This document shows, one piece after another, positions 15,362 to 23,321 of a DNA stretch of 23,726 nucleotides. The stretch comes from Cryomorphaceae bacterium (GTDB lineage Bacteria; Bacteroidota; Bacteroidia; Flavobacteriales; Schleiferiaceae): assembly GCA_003451355.1 (NCBI GenBank), contig DMDX01000104.1, positions 12,169 through 35,894 of the forward strand. The letters are read 5' to 3'. The position numbers and the translations under genes are program-made. The notes under the pieces are model-generated. The model was not told where the DNA came from. It ran no database searches and saw only the letters and a list, made by a program, of their open reading frames with translations. The stretch's first letter is position 1. The number at the start of each line of letters is the position of its first letter.

Positions 15362-15366
15362 CGCTC

Positions 15367-18177
15367 ATGGAATACCGACCAACCGAATGGGATGCCCGCG
15401 CGCAGCAGTTATGGCGCAGTCTAGATGTGTACCGAGCGGATTTTCCGTCGGATCGGAATCCGTTTTACGTGCTCGACATGTTTCCCTACCCTTCTGGTGC
15501 GGGCCTTCACGTCGGCCACCCGCTCGGCTACATTGCCAGCGACATCGTCAGCCGTTTTAAGCGTCACCAGGGATTTAACGTGCTGCACCCGATGGGCTTT
15601 GACGCCTTCGGCCTCCCCGCGGAACAGTACGCCATTCAGACCGGCCAGCACCCCGCCGTCACGACCGAGGTCAACATCGAGCGCTACCGCGAGCAACTGA
15701 ACCGCCTCGGTTTGGGCTTTGACTGGAGCCGCGAGGTGCAAACCTGCGACCCCGACTACTACCGCTGGACGCAGTGGATTTTTATTCAGTTGTTTGGAGC
15801 CTGGTACAACAAGCAAAGCGAGCGCGCGGAGCCGATCGAAACGCTTGTGGCGCACTTGAACGCGCGGGGCACCGAAGGCTTGAACGCCGCCTTCCACGGC
15901 GAACCCCAATGTTCCGCGGCCGAATGGGCTGCCATGGATGCGGCGCAGCGCGAAGCGCTGCTGCAGCACTTCCGCCTCGCCTACCGCAGCGAGTCACTGG
16001 TTAATTGGTGTCCGGCCCTCGGAACCGTGTTGGCCAACGACGAAGTCGTCAACGGCCTCAGCGAGCGCGGCGGCCATCCCGTCGTGCAAAAGCCCATGCT
16101 TCAGTGGTCGATGCGCATCAGCGCCTTTGCCCAACGCCTGCTCGACGGCCTCGACGAGTTGAACTGGAGCGACAGCATCAAAGAGTCGCAGCGCCACTGG
16201 ATCGGCCGAAGCCAAGGGGCGCGGATTCGGTTTAAGGTGCTCGCGGGCGGAGCCGGCGAGGCTACTGGCAACCAGCAACGAGCTGCGGGCGGAGTGGGCG
16301 AAGCCGACGTGCTCGAAGTCTTTTCTACCCGCCCCGACACGATTTTTGGCGCCACGTTTATGGTGGTCGCTCCCGAGCATCCGATGCTCGGGGAGTGGAT
16401 GACCGAGGCCCAGCGGGCCGAAGTGGAGGCGTACTGCGAGCAGGCGGCACGCCGGAGCGAGCGCGACCGCCAGGCCGATACGAAGACCGTGGGTGGCGTG
16501 TTCACGGGAACCTACGTGGAGCATCCGTTCACGGGGGCTCCGATTCCGGTGTGGACCAGTGACTACGTGCTGATGGGCTACGGGACGGGTGCGGTGATGG
16601 CGGTTCCGGGGCACGACAGCCGCGACCATGCGCTAGCGAAGGCCATGGGCTTGCCCATTGTGCAGGTGGTTGCGTCGAGCGAGCCGGTAGACGTGCAGGC
16701 GGAGGCCTATGAGGCCAAGTCGGGCCGTGCCATGGCGTCGATGTTTTTGGACGGATTGGCAACCGCTGACGCGATTGATCGCGCCATTTCTGAATTGGAG
16801 TTGCGCGGATTGGGCGAGCGGACGGTTCAGTACCGATTGCGCGACGCCGTGTTTGGACGCCAGCGCTACTGGGGCGAGCCCATTCCGATTGCCTACCGCG
16901 ACGGGGTTCCTGAGGCGCTGCCTGTGGATGAGCTGCCGCTGAAGTTACCTGTGGTGGACAAGTATTTGCCCACCGAGGACGGGGAGCCGCCTTTGGCGCG
17001 CGCGGAGCGCTGGGTGTCGGCCGAAGGCCTTCAGTTGGAGACCACGACCATGCCCGGCTGGGCCGGAAGCTCGTGGTACTTCTTGCGCTACATGGACCCT
17101 AAGAACGCCAACGCGCCCGTGGACCGCAGCGCGGCCGACTACTGGGGCCAAGTGGACCTGTATGTGGGCGGAAGCGAGCACGCCACCGGCCACCTGCTCT
17201 ACAGCCGATTCTGGACCCATGCCTTGCACGACTTGGGGCACATTGGGTTCCGTGAACCGTTTAAGCGTTTAGTGAACCAAGGAATGATTCAGGGAATCAG
17301 CGCCTTTGTGCACCGCGTCGAGGGTACGCAGACCGTGGTCAGCGCCGAGCTGGCCGGGCAGTACAGCACGCAAAAATTGCATGTCGACGTGAGTCTGGTC
17401 AATGAGCGCAACGAAGTGGACCGCGACGCCCTCCGCACATGGATGCCAAGTTGGGCAGAAACCGAATTTATTCCGTCCGAGGGCCCGATCAAGGTCGAGC
17501 GCGAAGTCGAGAAAATGTCGAAGTCCAAGTACAACGTCGTCAACCCCGACGCCTTGGCCGACCAGTACGGAGCCGACGCCGTGCGCCTTTTTGAAATGTT
17601 CCTCGGGCCCATCGAGCAGAGCAAGCCGTGGGATACCCAGGGCATGTCGGGTGTCGTCGGATTCTTGAAAAAGTCCGTGAGGCTGATGGAAAAGCGCCAC
17701 GACGGCGAGGCGACTCCTGAAGAGCTGCGCACCCTTCACCAATTGATTGACAAGCTGCAGCGCGACGTGGAAACGCTTTCGTTCAACACCTCAGTGAGCG
17801 CGATGATGATTGCGGTGAATGCGTGGAGCGGAATTCCGCAGCTCGCACAACGCACACTGCGCGACTTCGCGGTGCTGCTCGAACCCTTTGCCCCCCACAC
17901 GGCCGAGGCACTTTGGGCCGAACTCGGTGGCGAAGGCAGTGTGGTACTCGCCCCCTACCCCGTACTCAACCCTGAGTACCTGGTCAAGGACAGCATCAAT
18001 TACCCCGTGCAGTTCAACGGAAAAACGCGTTTTCAACTCGAAATGCCCGCGTCCGCGTCGGCGGCCGAGGTCGAGGCGGCGGTGATGGCGCACGAAAAAA
18101 CGGCGCACTTCCTCGAAGGACGCAGTCCCAAAAAGGTCATTGTGGTTCCGGGGCGGATCGTGAATGTGGTGGGCTAA
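15367..18177 (+). CDS. leuS: Leucyl-tRNA synthetase
   Basis: A 936-residue class I synthetase that charges tRNA-Leu. The HIGH motif reads HVGH (48-51) and the KMSKS motif is exact (716-720). The editing domain is present, with STRPDTIFGATFMVVAPEH and GTGAVMAVPGHDSRDHA, so proofreading of mischarged tRNA is expected. The tRNA-binding C-terminal domain is complete. Oddity: residues about 293-312, at the edge of the editing domain, form a Gly/Ala-rich insertion built from an imperfect 42-base duplication that includes a 14-base repeat also found at 22331-22358. The ATG follows a promoter box by five bases. Confidence 0.97.
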   Translation: MEYRPTEWDARAQQLWRSLDVYRADFPSDRNPFYVLDMFPYPSGAGLHVGHPLGYIASDIVSRFKRHQGFNVLHPMGFDAFGLPAEQYAIQTGQHPAVTTEVNIERYREQLNRLGLGFDWSREVQTCDPDYYRWTQWIFIQLFGAWYNKQSERAEPIETLVAHLNARGTEGLNAAFHGEPQCSAAEWAAMDAAQREALLQHFRLAYRSESLVNWCPALGTVLANDEVVNGLSERGGHPVVQKPMLQWSMRISAFAQRLLDGLDELNWSDSIKESQRHWIGRSQGARIRFKVLAGGAGEATGNQQRAAGGVGEADVLEVFSTRPDTIFGATFMVVAPEHPMLGEWMTEAQRAEVEAYCEQAARRSERDRQADTKTVGGVFTGTYVEHPFTGAPIPVWTSDYVLMGYGTGAVMAVPGHDSRDHALAKAMGLPIVQVVASSEPVDVQAEAYEAKSGRAMASMFLDGLATADAIDRAISELELRGLGERTVQYRLRDAVFGRQRYWGEPIPIAYRDGVPEALPVDELPLKLPVVDKYLPTEDGEPPLARAERWVSAEGLQLETTTMPGWAGSSWYFLRYMDPKNANAPVDRSAADYWGQVDLYVGGSEHATGHLLYSRFWTHALHDLGHIGFREPFKRLVNQGMIQGISAFVHRVEGTQTVVSAELAGQYSTQKLHVDVSLVNERNEVDRDALRTWMPSWAETEFIPSEGPIKVEREVEKMSKSKYNVVNPDALADQYGADAVRLFEMFLGPIEQSKPWDTQGMSGVVGFLKKSVRLMEKRHDGEATPEELRTLHQLIDKLQRDVETLSFNTSVSAMMIAVNAWSGIPQLAQRTLRDFAVLLEPFAPHTAEALWAELGGEGSVVLAPYPVLNPEYLVKDSINYPVQFNGKTRFQLEMPASASAAEVEAAVMAHEKTAHFLEGRSPKKVIVVPGRIVNVVG
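16243..16304 (+). repeat. In-frame repeat insertion inside leuS
   Basis: GCGGGCGGAGCCGGCGAGGC (16243-16262) returns as GCGGGCGGAGTGGGCGAAGC (16285-16304), 17 of 20 bases alike, 42 bases (14 codons) apart. Between and overlapping them is AGCAACGAGCTGCG (16274-16287), which matches the repeat at 22331 in 13 of 14 bases. The encoded peptide reads AGGAGEA-TGNQQRA-AGGVGEA. Confidence 0.65.
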
Positions 18178-18183
18178 CCCACT

Positions 18184-19047
18184 TTAGGGCTTGGTTCCGA
18201 GACGGTAGTAGGCATTGGTGATCCAAAGCATCACCAATCCGAAACTGACACCCCCCACGATGAGGAGCTGCGCGACTCCGGATTCCGCCGTAAAGCTGAG
18301 TTTGAGCAAAATCGTCGAGATGACAAAGCTCGAATTGCGAATGATGGTGGGAAAGTCATCGCTGTACAGTAGCGAAAGGAGAAGGATGAACACATCACTG
18401 ATAATCAGCACCGTATAGAACTGGTCGAAAAAGACCGAATTCAAATCAGACACAGGATTCTCAAGCGCAGAACCCGTTTGTAGCCATGTAAACAACGTCG
18501 TAGCCGCAAGCCCAGCCAAGACTAAGAAAAGGATAAACGCCAAGATGTTCTTGGAGTATACAAAGCGCCGCAGATTGAGGGCCTCAGGTTGGTTGGGGAA
18601 CTCCTGATCGGTAACATAGCCCGAAATTCTATAGAACAAGAGCACGCACACATAGATCACGAGCACGCAGAGCAAATCCCAAATGAGCTCAATATTGCCG
18701 GGATTCCAGTGAAAATTTTGACCGAGCTCAAGGTGCGTTAAATCTTTAAAAACGCCTCGAATAAGGATTAGTACGATGATCTCGTACTGCTTGGCCACAT
18801 AAATGGTAGTCGATCGGCGCAAATAGTAGACGAGCAAGTAGGTCTCAAAGACCAGGAGCACCGAGAACGGCGTATAGATTGCGTTGATCGGATGCGCAAA
18901 AAGCGGCCCCACAATCAGGTCGGGGAACCACGACTTCGCTGCGTACAAGCCCAAGTGAACCAAAAAACTCAAAATCGCCGCATACAGGGTTAGCCGGCCA
19001 AGTTTGGCGCGAAAATCGGACGTAAACGGCCGTGAGACAAACGACAT
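18184..19047 (-). CDS. Polytopic membrane protein of unknown function
   Basis: About 287 residues with roughly seven hydrophobic segments (for example LYAAILSFLVHLGLYAA, FSVLLVFETYLLVYYL, LIWDLLCVLVIYVCVLLF, ILAFILFLVLAGLAATTLF, FYTVLIISDVFILLLSLLY, VAQLLIVGGVSFGLVMLWI). I recognise no transporter or enzyme motif. The start is uncertain: ATG at 19047 (MSFVSRPF) or an in-frame GTG four codons earlier at 19059. It follows the M23 peptidase gene on the same strand with about 87-99 bases between them. Its stop lies six bases from the leuS stop on the other strand. No good promoter box is visible. Confidence 0.68.
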   Translation of the reverse strand: MSFVSRPFTSDFRAKLGRLTLYAAILSFLVHLGLYAAKSWFPDLIVGPLFAHPINAIYTPFSVLLVFETYLLVYYLRRSTTIYVAKQYEIIVLILIRGVFKDLTHLELGQNFHWNPGNIELIWDLLCVLVIYVCVLLFYRISGYVTDQEFPNQPEALNLRRFVYSKNILAFILFLVLAGLAATTLFTWLQTGSALENPVSDLNSVFFDQFYTVLIISDVFILLLSLLYSDDFPTIIRNSSFVISTILLKLSFTAESGVAQLLIVGGVSFGLVMLWITNAYYRLGTKP

Positions 19048-19146
19048 CACCTGAGACACACTATTGATTTTCAGGGCAATGTACGATTATTTATGGAGCC
19101 CCATTGAAACGTTCATCCAATGAGGTGGACGGAGTGCGAACCGCCC

Positions 19147-20415
19147 TCAACCATTCGCCAAGGAATCGAGAATGGCCTTGCGCGGCTTCATTCCCGATTC
19201 AAAGTCAGCCCAGAGCGAGCGCGGAAGGGGGTCCGCCCGCTGAATAGGCTCTCTCAAGGGGTCTACTTGCTTGCCGTTCTTCCAGAATCGGTAGCAGACG
19301 TGTGGACCGGTCGCTAGACCAGTAGACCCCACATAACCAATCACTTGACCCTGCTCGACGCGGGATCCGTTGCGAATACCCTTGCCAATGCGGCTCATGT
19401 GCAGGTACTGGGTCGTGTAGGTTCCGTTGTGCTTGATCTTGACGTAGTTGCCATTCGCTGAGGTGTAGGCGGCGGCGATGACGGTTCCGCTGGCAGTCGC
19501 CAAGATGGGCGTACCCGTGGGGGCCGCGTAGTCGGTACCTAGGTGCGCCTTCCAACGCTTTTGTACGGGGTGAAAGCGCTGCATGGTGTAGCGCGACGTA
19601 ATGCGGGCGAACTCTAAGGGCGCCTTGAGGAACATGCGCTTCATGCCCTCTCCCTCGTGGTCGTAGTAGCCCTGGACGCTTCCGTCCTGATTTTGGTACT
19701 TGAATGCATAAAATGACTTGCCGTTGTGCAAAAAGCGGGCTGCGAGGATTTTGCCGGTTCCCACAAAGATGGTGTCGTCGACATACGACTCTTCGTATAT
19801 CACCTCAAACCGATCGCCCGCCTGGATTCTAAAGAAGTCGATGGTCCATGCATAGACTTCAGAAAGCTTTACCGCCACCGCTGGAGAAACGCCCTGATTT
19901 TCAAGTGTTGCATACAAAGAGCCTTCGATTTCTCCACCTATGATGCGCTCTTTGGTGACCTTGGGGCGTTCGATTTTGTTCACAAAAAGGCTGTCTCCAA
20001 GTCCAAAAACAACATACTGTGCTACCGACGGCTCGTAAATAAAATAGGTCACCTGCTGGGCACTATCGTTACTCCGAAGCAGCCAGTACGCGTCACCTGC
20101 CCTCCATTTGCGCGGGTTGAAGTCATCTTTCCCCAACACCAAGAGGTCGTTAACCGTACTCGCGGAGATGCCCCAAGAATTCATAAGTCCACCAAAGGTT
20201 TCGCCGTCACCCACCTCGAATCGCTGGGCGTCGTAGTCCTTGAGTGAGTAACCAAATAGAAAGCCGGGATCAACCTCTTCACCCGCCGCCGATTCTGGAT
20301 CGCCTACCGAGGGAAGCACCTTCGCAAGCAGCCAAAGGCTTAAGACCAGTCCTAATCCGATGCTGACAGCCAACCAGATAGGGAGTACACGCTTTTTGGG
20401 ATGCTTTTTTGTCAT
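19147..20415 (-). CDS. M23-family peptidase (LytM/NlpD-like), HxC variant
   Basis: A 422-residue membrane-anchored protein: cytoplasmic basic tip, one helix (about 11-31), an intermediate periplasmic region (about 65-270, including a LysM/OapA-like stretch VGDGETFGGLMNSWGIS), and an M23 metallopeptidase domain (about 270-390). Ligand motif HLGTD is present (H291, D295), as is YLHMS (H339). The final HxH reads PHVCY (H372, C374), so the third metal ligand position is cysteine. From memory this variant occurs in other Bacteroidota proteins, so it may be a subfamily trait rather than a defect. Such enzymes cut peptidoglycan cross-links during growth and division, or activate amidases if inactive. 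Confidence 0.88.
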   Translation of the reverse strand: MTKKHPKKRVLPIWLAVSIGLGLVLSLWLLAKVLPSVGDPESAAGEEVDPGFLFGYSLKDYDAQRFEVGDGETFGGLMNSWGISASTVNDLLVLGKDDFNPRKWRAGDAYWLLRSNDSAQQVTYFIYEPSVAQYVVFGLGDSLFVNKIERPKVTKERIIGGEIEGSLYATLENQGVSPAVAVKLSEVYAWTIDFFRIQAGDRFEVIYEESYVDDTIFVGTGKILAARFLHNGKSFYAFKYQNQDGSVQGYYDHEGEGMKRMFLKAPLEFARITSRYTMQRFHPVQKRWKAHLGTDYAAPTGTPILATASGTVIAAAYTSANGNYVKIKHNGTYTTQYLHMSRIGKGIRNGSRVEQGQVIGYVGSTGLATGPHVCYRFWKNGKQVDPLREPIQRADPLPRSLWADFESGMKPRKAILDSLANG

Positions 20416-20423
20416 TGAGAGCC

Positions 20424-20431
20424 CTAAAATA
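20424..20431 (-). promoter_or_regulatory. Probable -7 box TATTTTAG before the M23 peptidase gene
   Basis: The box differs from TAnnTTTG in one base and ends eight bases before the ATG at 20415, predicting a leader of at most a few bases. The rest of the 112-base divergent spacer 20416-20527 shows no clear box for the + strand gene. Confidence 0.35.
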
Positions 20432-20527
20432 CGGCCAAGACGCGGCGGATAACCCTGTTGATAAGTACTAATTGCCTAAAAATGCGGTAACGCAGGGGTT
20501 ACACAGAAGTCAGGTATTTGCATTTCA

Positions 20528-21361
20528 ATGAGTTCACGCCGCCACCTACCCGCGGTCGTATTAAGCGACCTTCACCTCGGAACCTTCGGATGCCACGCCC
20601 GCGAGCTTCTCGCCTACCTGAAATCGATACAGCCCGACGTCCTGATTCTCAATGGCGACATCATTGACATTTGGAACTTCAAGAAGTCCTACTTCCCCAA
20701 AAGCCATTTTAAAGTGGTCAAGCGCTTAATCACCATGGCGCAAAAAGGCACAGAGATCTACTACATCACTGGCAACCACGACGAAATGCTGCGTCGCTTT
20801 GCCGACGCCGACTTGGGGCACATCCACGTGCGCAACAAAATGGTGTTTACGTTTGGCGGAGTCAAAACTTGGATTTTCCACGGAGACATTTTTGACGCCA
20901 GCATCCAGAACGCCCGTTGGCTGGCCAAACTCGGGGGGTGGTCGTACGACCTACTGATTTGGGTCAACCGTTGGCTCAACGTGCTGCTTGAGCGCATGGG
21001 CCGCGAGAAGTACTCGCTGAGTAAGACCATCAAGGATTCCGTGAAAAAAGCAGTCAAGTACATCGGAGACTTCGAGGTCGCTGCAGCCGAAATGGCCGTG
21101 CGCAAAGGATACGGGCGCGTGATTTGTGGCCATATCCACCAGCCCCAAATGCGCACAATTCACGTAGGAGAACGCGAAATTGAGTACTTAAATTCAGGCG
21201 ATTGGATCGAAAACCTCACCGCTTTAGAATGGGACGGTACGGCGTGGTCGATCTACCAACATCCAGATGTACGCGATGTGGAAGAGGAAGATGAAAAAGT
21301 AGACGCTTCGGCCCGGCATTTGCTCTCTATGCTTCTCAACGAAGCAGATTCGGACGAATGA
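20528..21361 (+). CDS. Metallophosphatase, LpxH-like (UDP-2,3-diacylglucosamine diphosphatase family)
   Basis: A 277-residue calcineurin-like phosphoesterase with all metal-binding motifs: SDLHLG (D14, H16), NGDIID (D44), TGNHDE (N83, H84), FHGD (H118) and GHIHQP (H202, H204). It resembles the LpxH family, which cleaves UDP-2,3-diacylglucosamine to lipid X in lipid A synthesis, but the Bacteroidota branch represented here is longer than E. coli LpxH (about 240) and its substrate is not certain. The C-terminal tail is acidic. The stop overlaps the ATG of the glycosyltransferase as ATGA, so the two probably act together, perhaps on a surface glycolipid. Confidence 0.86.
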   Translation: MSSRRHLPAVVLSDLHLGTFGCHARELLAYLKSIQPDVLILNGDIIDIWNFKKSYFPKSHFKVVKRLITMAQKGTEIYYITGNHDEMLRRFADADLGHIHVRNKMVFTFGGVKTWIFHGDIFDASIQNARWLAKLGGWSYDLLIWVNRWLNVLLERMGREKYSLSKTIKDSVKKAVKYIGDFEVAAAEMAVRKGYGRVICGHIHQPQMRTIHVGEREIEYLNSGDWIENLTALEWDGTAWSIYQHPDVRDVEEEDEKVDASARHLLSMLLNEADSDE

Positions 21362-22353
21362 AAATTTTATACGCGGTTCAGGGCACGGGCAATGGCCATG
21401 TGGCTCGGGCTCGGCACCTGATTCCGCTGCTTGCAAAGCACGCCCAAGTGGACGTGTGGATTTCTGGGACCGAGAGCCAGCTGAACCTACCCGGCGGGAT
21501 GCAGCGTTCTTGGAGCGGAATCTCACTGAAGTACAACGCACACGGTGGCTTGAGCATCACCCGTACGCTCATTAAGAACCGCTGGCTGCGCTTTGTTCGC
21601 GACGTATTTCGCGCGCCCATTCACGGCTACGACTTGATTGTCAACGACTTTGAGCCTGTGAGCGCATGGGCGGTCTGGCTACGGGGCGGAACCCTTCTCG
21701 AGCTCAGCCACCAAGCGGGCGTGCGGCACCCATTGTCCCCCCGACCCAAACACCGCAACCCGCTCGGAGAGTGGATTTTAAAAAACTATGCGCCCTCACG
21801 GCAGTCCATTGGGTTTCATGTACAGGCGGTCGCCCCGGGCGTGCATCCGCCCCTAATTCGCAGTGAAATTCGCACACTCACGGCGAATCCGAAGCCGCAA
21901 CTGCTGGTCTACCTACCCGCCTACAGCGTGGATGCCTTGGTTGAAGCGCTCGAAGACTGCCCGGTTCCGGTCACCGCATTTGTCCCCCAGCTGGCGGCAC
22001 CAATTGAACGCGGAGCGTTCCGCGCCGAAGCCGTCACGACCGAAGCGTTTTTAACGGCATTTGCGGAATCAGATTCCGTACTCTGCAGCGCCGGATTTGA
22101 ATTGCCCACCGAAACCCTTTTTCACGGCAAGCGTCTGGCGGTTATTCCCATCAAAGGGCAGTACGAACAAGAATGCAACGCAGCGGCACTGCGCAAGGCG
22201 GGCGCTTGGCACGCGCCAAGTCTCGCCAAGCTCAAGATCAGCAAGTGGCTCAACAGCCCTCCGCCCCAGCCCGTGCGGTGGCCCGACTACAGCGAGGATC
22301 TTGTGTGCGAAATCTTGAGCTATGCTCCGCAGCAACTAGCTGCGAGCAACTAG
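21358..22353 (+). CDS. Glycosyltransferase, GT-B fold
   Basis: A 331-residue protein of the MGT/MurG-like GT-B type (Pfam Glyco_trans_1_3 style): N-terminal MKILYAVQGTGNGHVARARHL and a C-terminal donor-site stretch with SVLCSAGFELPTETLFHGKRLAVIPIKGQYEQECNA, in which the Glu/Gln pair near the end is typical. Donor and acceptor are unknown. The gene is coupled to the metallophosphatase by a 4-base overlap, suggesting a lipid or cell-envelope substrate. The last seven residues (QQLAASN, 325-331) are encoded by a tandem 14-base repeat, and the stop codon shares the palindrome CTAG with that of the convergent dioxygenase gene. Confidence 0.85.
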   Translation: MKILYAVQGTGNGHVARARHLIPLLAKHAQVDVWISGTESQLNLPGGMQRSWSGISLKYNAHGGLSITRTLIKNRWLRFVRDVFRAPIHGYDLIVNDFEPVSAWAVWLRGGTLLELSHQAGVRHPLSPRPKHRNPLGEWILKNYAPSRQSIGFHVQAVAPGVHPPLIRSEIRTLTANPKPQLLVYLPAYSVDALVEALEDCPVPVTAFVPQLAAPIERGAFRAEAVTTEAFLTAFAESDSVLCSAGFELPTETLFHGKRLAVIPIKGQYEQECNAAALRKAGAWHAPSLAKLKISKWLNSPPPQPVRWPDYSEDLVCEILSYAPQQLAASN

Positions 22354-22358
22354 CTGCT
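22331..22358. repeat. Tandem 14-bp repeat at the junction of two convergent genes
   Basis: AGCAACTAGCTGCG (22331-22344) is followed at once by AGCAACTAGCTGCT (22345-22358), 13 of 14 bases alike. The unit also occurs once in leuS at 16274-16287. It supplies the last codons and the stop of the glycosyltransferase and the last codons and stop of the dioxygenase. Confidence 0.75.
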
Positions 22359-23309
22359 CGTTCCCCAGGCTTCGCGCTCGGCATCGGTCCACAAAAATGG
22401 AAACGCGATGCGGAGCTGGAACTTGGGAGGCAGGTACTTCGGCCAGTTGGTTCCGCCCGTTGCCCGCGTGTCACTGGGCTGTTTGGCGAGGTAGCGGCCG
22501 GCCGTCTTGAGGTGCTGCATCGGCCAACGGACGTTGACTTGCGCGTCGAGCTCACGCAGCGCGTGGCGAAGTTCGTCGGTCATTCCACCTTGTTCTTCCA
22601 AAATGCGCGCTCGGTCCGAGACCGTCTGGCCGCTGAGGGCCACGGCGCGCTCCGCAAACTCTTTGGCGTACTTTGACTCGAACTGCTTCAGCGTCAACGT
22701 CTTTTCACCGGTTGCGGCGATGGTTGCGCCTCCCCGCCAGTAAATTTTATCCAAAAGCGCGAGGGGGTCGTGCACGTCGGCGTAGTCGGCGCGCACGTCC
22801 AAATGGACGAGCTCGTTCAGGCGGGCAAGGGCCATTTCGATCATGCGGTACTGACCTGATTGAAATCCACTTGCCGGGATCAGTGCCATGCGGAAGCGCA
22901 GGAACTGCTCGCGGTTCATGCCGTCGGTCATCACCGCAAACGAGTTCTCAAGAGCCCCAAAGTAGCGGGTGCAGCGGCGCACGTGCTCGGTGAGCGCCTC
23001 GGTATGGGCAGGGGTCCAGTTGGCGGTCCCGGGCATCGGAGCAGCTACCGCGGCATCAAGTTCGTGAAGCACCAGCTTGAAGTACAGCTCCGTGATCTGG
23101 TGGTACATGATAAAAATCGGCTCGTCGTGGTGCGGAGTCCGTGGCTGCTGCAAGCTCAGCAAGCTGTCGAGCCGAATGTAGTCCCAGTAGGTGATGTAGT
23201 CGGCCTCGAGCAATCCGTCGAGAAAGTCAATCAGCGACTGGCCAGAAGCCGCGTACTTGGTGCGCAGCGCCTCAAGGCGGTCGAGCAATTCAGAATCAAG
23301 GGTGGTCAT
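22350..23309 (-). CDS. kynA: Tryptophan 2,3-dioxygenase
   Basis: A 319-residue haem dioxygenase that opens the indole ring of tryptophan to N-formylkynurenine, the first step of the kynurenine pathway. Conserved substrate-site stretches are FIMYHQITELYFK (distal His70) and FLRFRMALIPASGFQSGQYRMIE (136-158). The C-terminal part follows the Bacteroidota form (HLKTAGRYLAK, then ATGGTNWPKYLPPKFQ), with His266 the likely proximal haem ligand. No other kynurenine-pathway gene is in the window. The ATG is 12 bases after the histidine kinase stop, and a promoter box lies between them. The end overlaps the glycosyltransferase gene by four bases. Confidence 0.93.
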   Translation of the reverse strand: MTTLDSELLDRLEALRTKYAASGQSLIDFLDGLLEADYITYWDYIRLDSLLSLQQPRTPHHDEPIFIMYHQITELYFKLVLHELDAAVAAPMPGTANWTPAHTEALTEHVRRCTRYFGALENSFAVMTDGMNREQFLRFRMALIPASGFQSGQYRMIEMALARLNELVHLDVRADYADVHDPLALLDKIYWRGGATIAATGEKTLTLKQFESKYAKEFAERAVALSGQTVSDRARILEEQGGMTDELRHALRELDAQVNVRWPMQHLKTAGRYLAKQPSDTRATGGTNWPKYLPPKFQLRIAFPFLWTDAEREAWGTSS

Positions 23310-23313
23310 GCCG

Positions 23314-23321
23314 CAAAGCTA
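23314..23321 (-). promoter_or_regulatory. -7 box TAGCTTTG directly before the tryptophan dioxygenase gene
   Basis: A perfect TAnnTTTG box ends four bases before the ATG at 23309 and directly abuts the histidine kinase stop codon. It would give the dioxygenase its own leaderless transcript in addition to read-through from the kinase. No TTG at -33 is well spaced. Confidence 0.5.

Noticed and set aside
15994..16629. Antisense open frame of 211 codons within leuS
   Set aside because: Shadow frame in GC-rich sequence; leuS is intact through this region.
18169..18182. GTGGG-CTAA-CCCAC hairpin over the stops of leuS and the convergent membrane-protein gene
   Set aside because: Only five base pairs and followed by no more than three T, too weak to call a terminator.
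20450..20510. Imperfect inverted repeat (TAACCCTG and CAGGGGTTA) between the M23 peptidase and metallophosphatase genes
   Set aside because: The arms differ by one inserted base and are about 40 bases apart; no convincing operator or origin structure.
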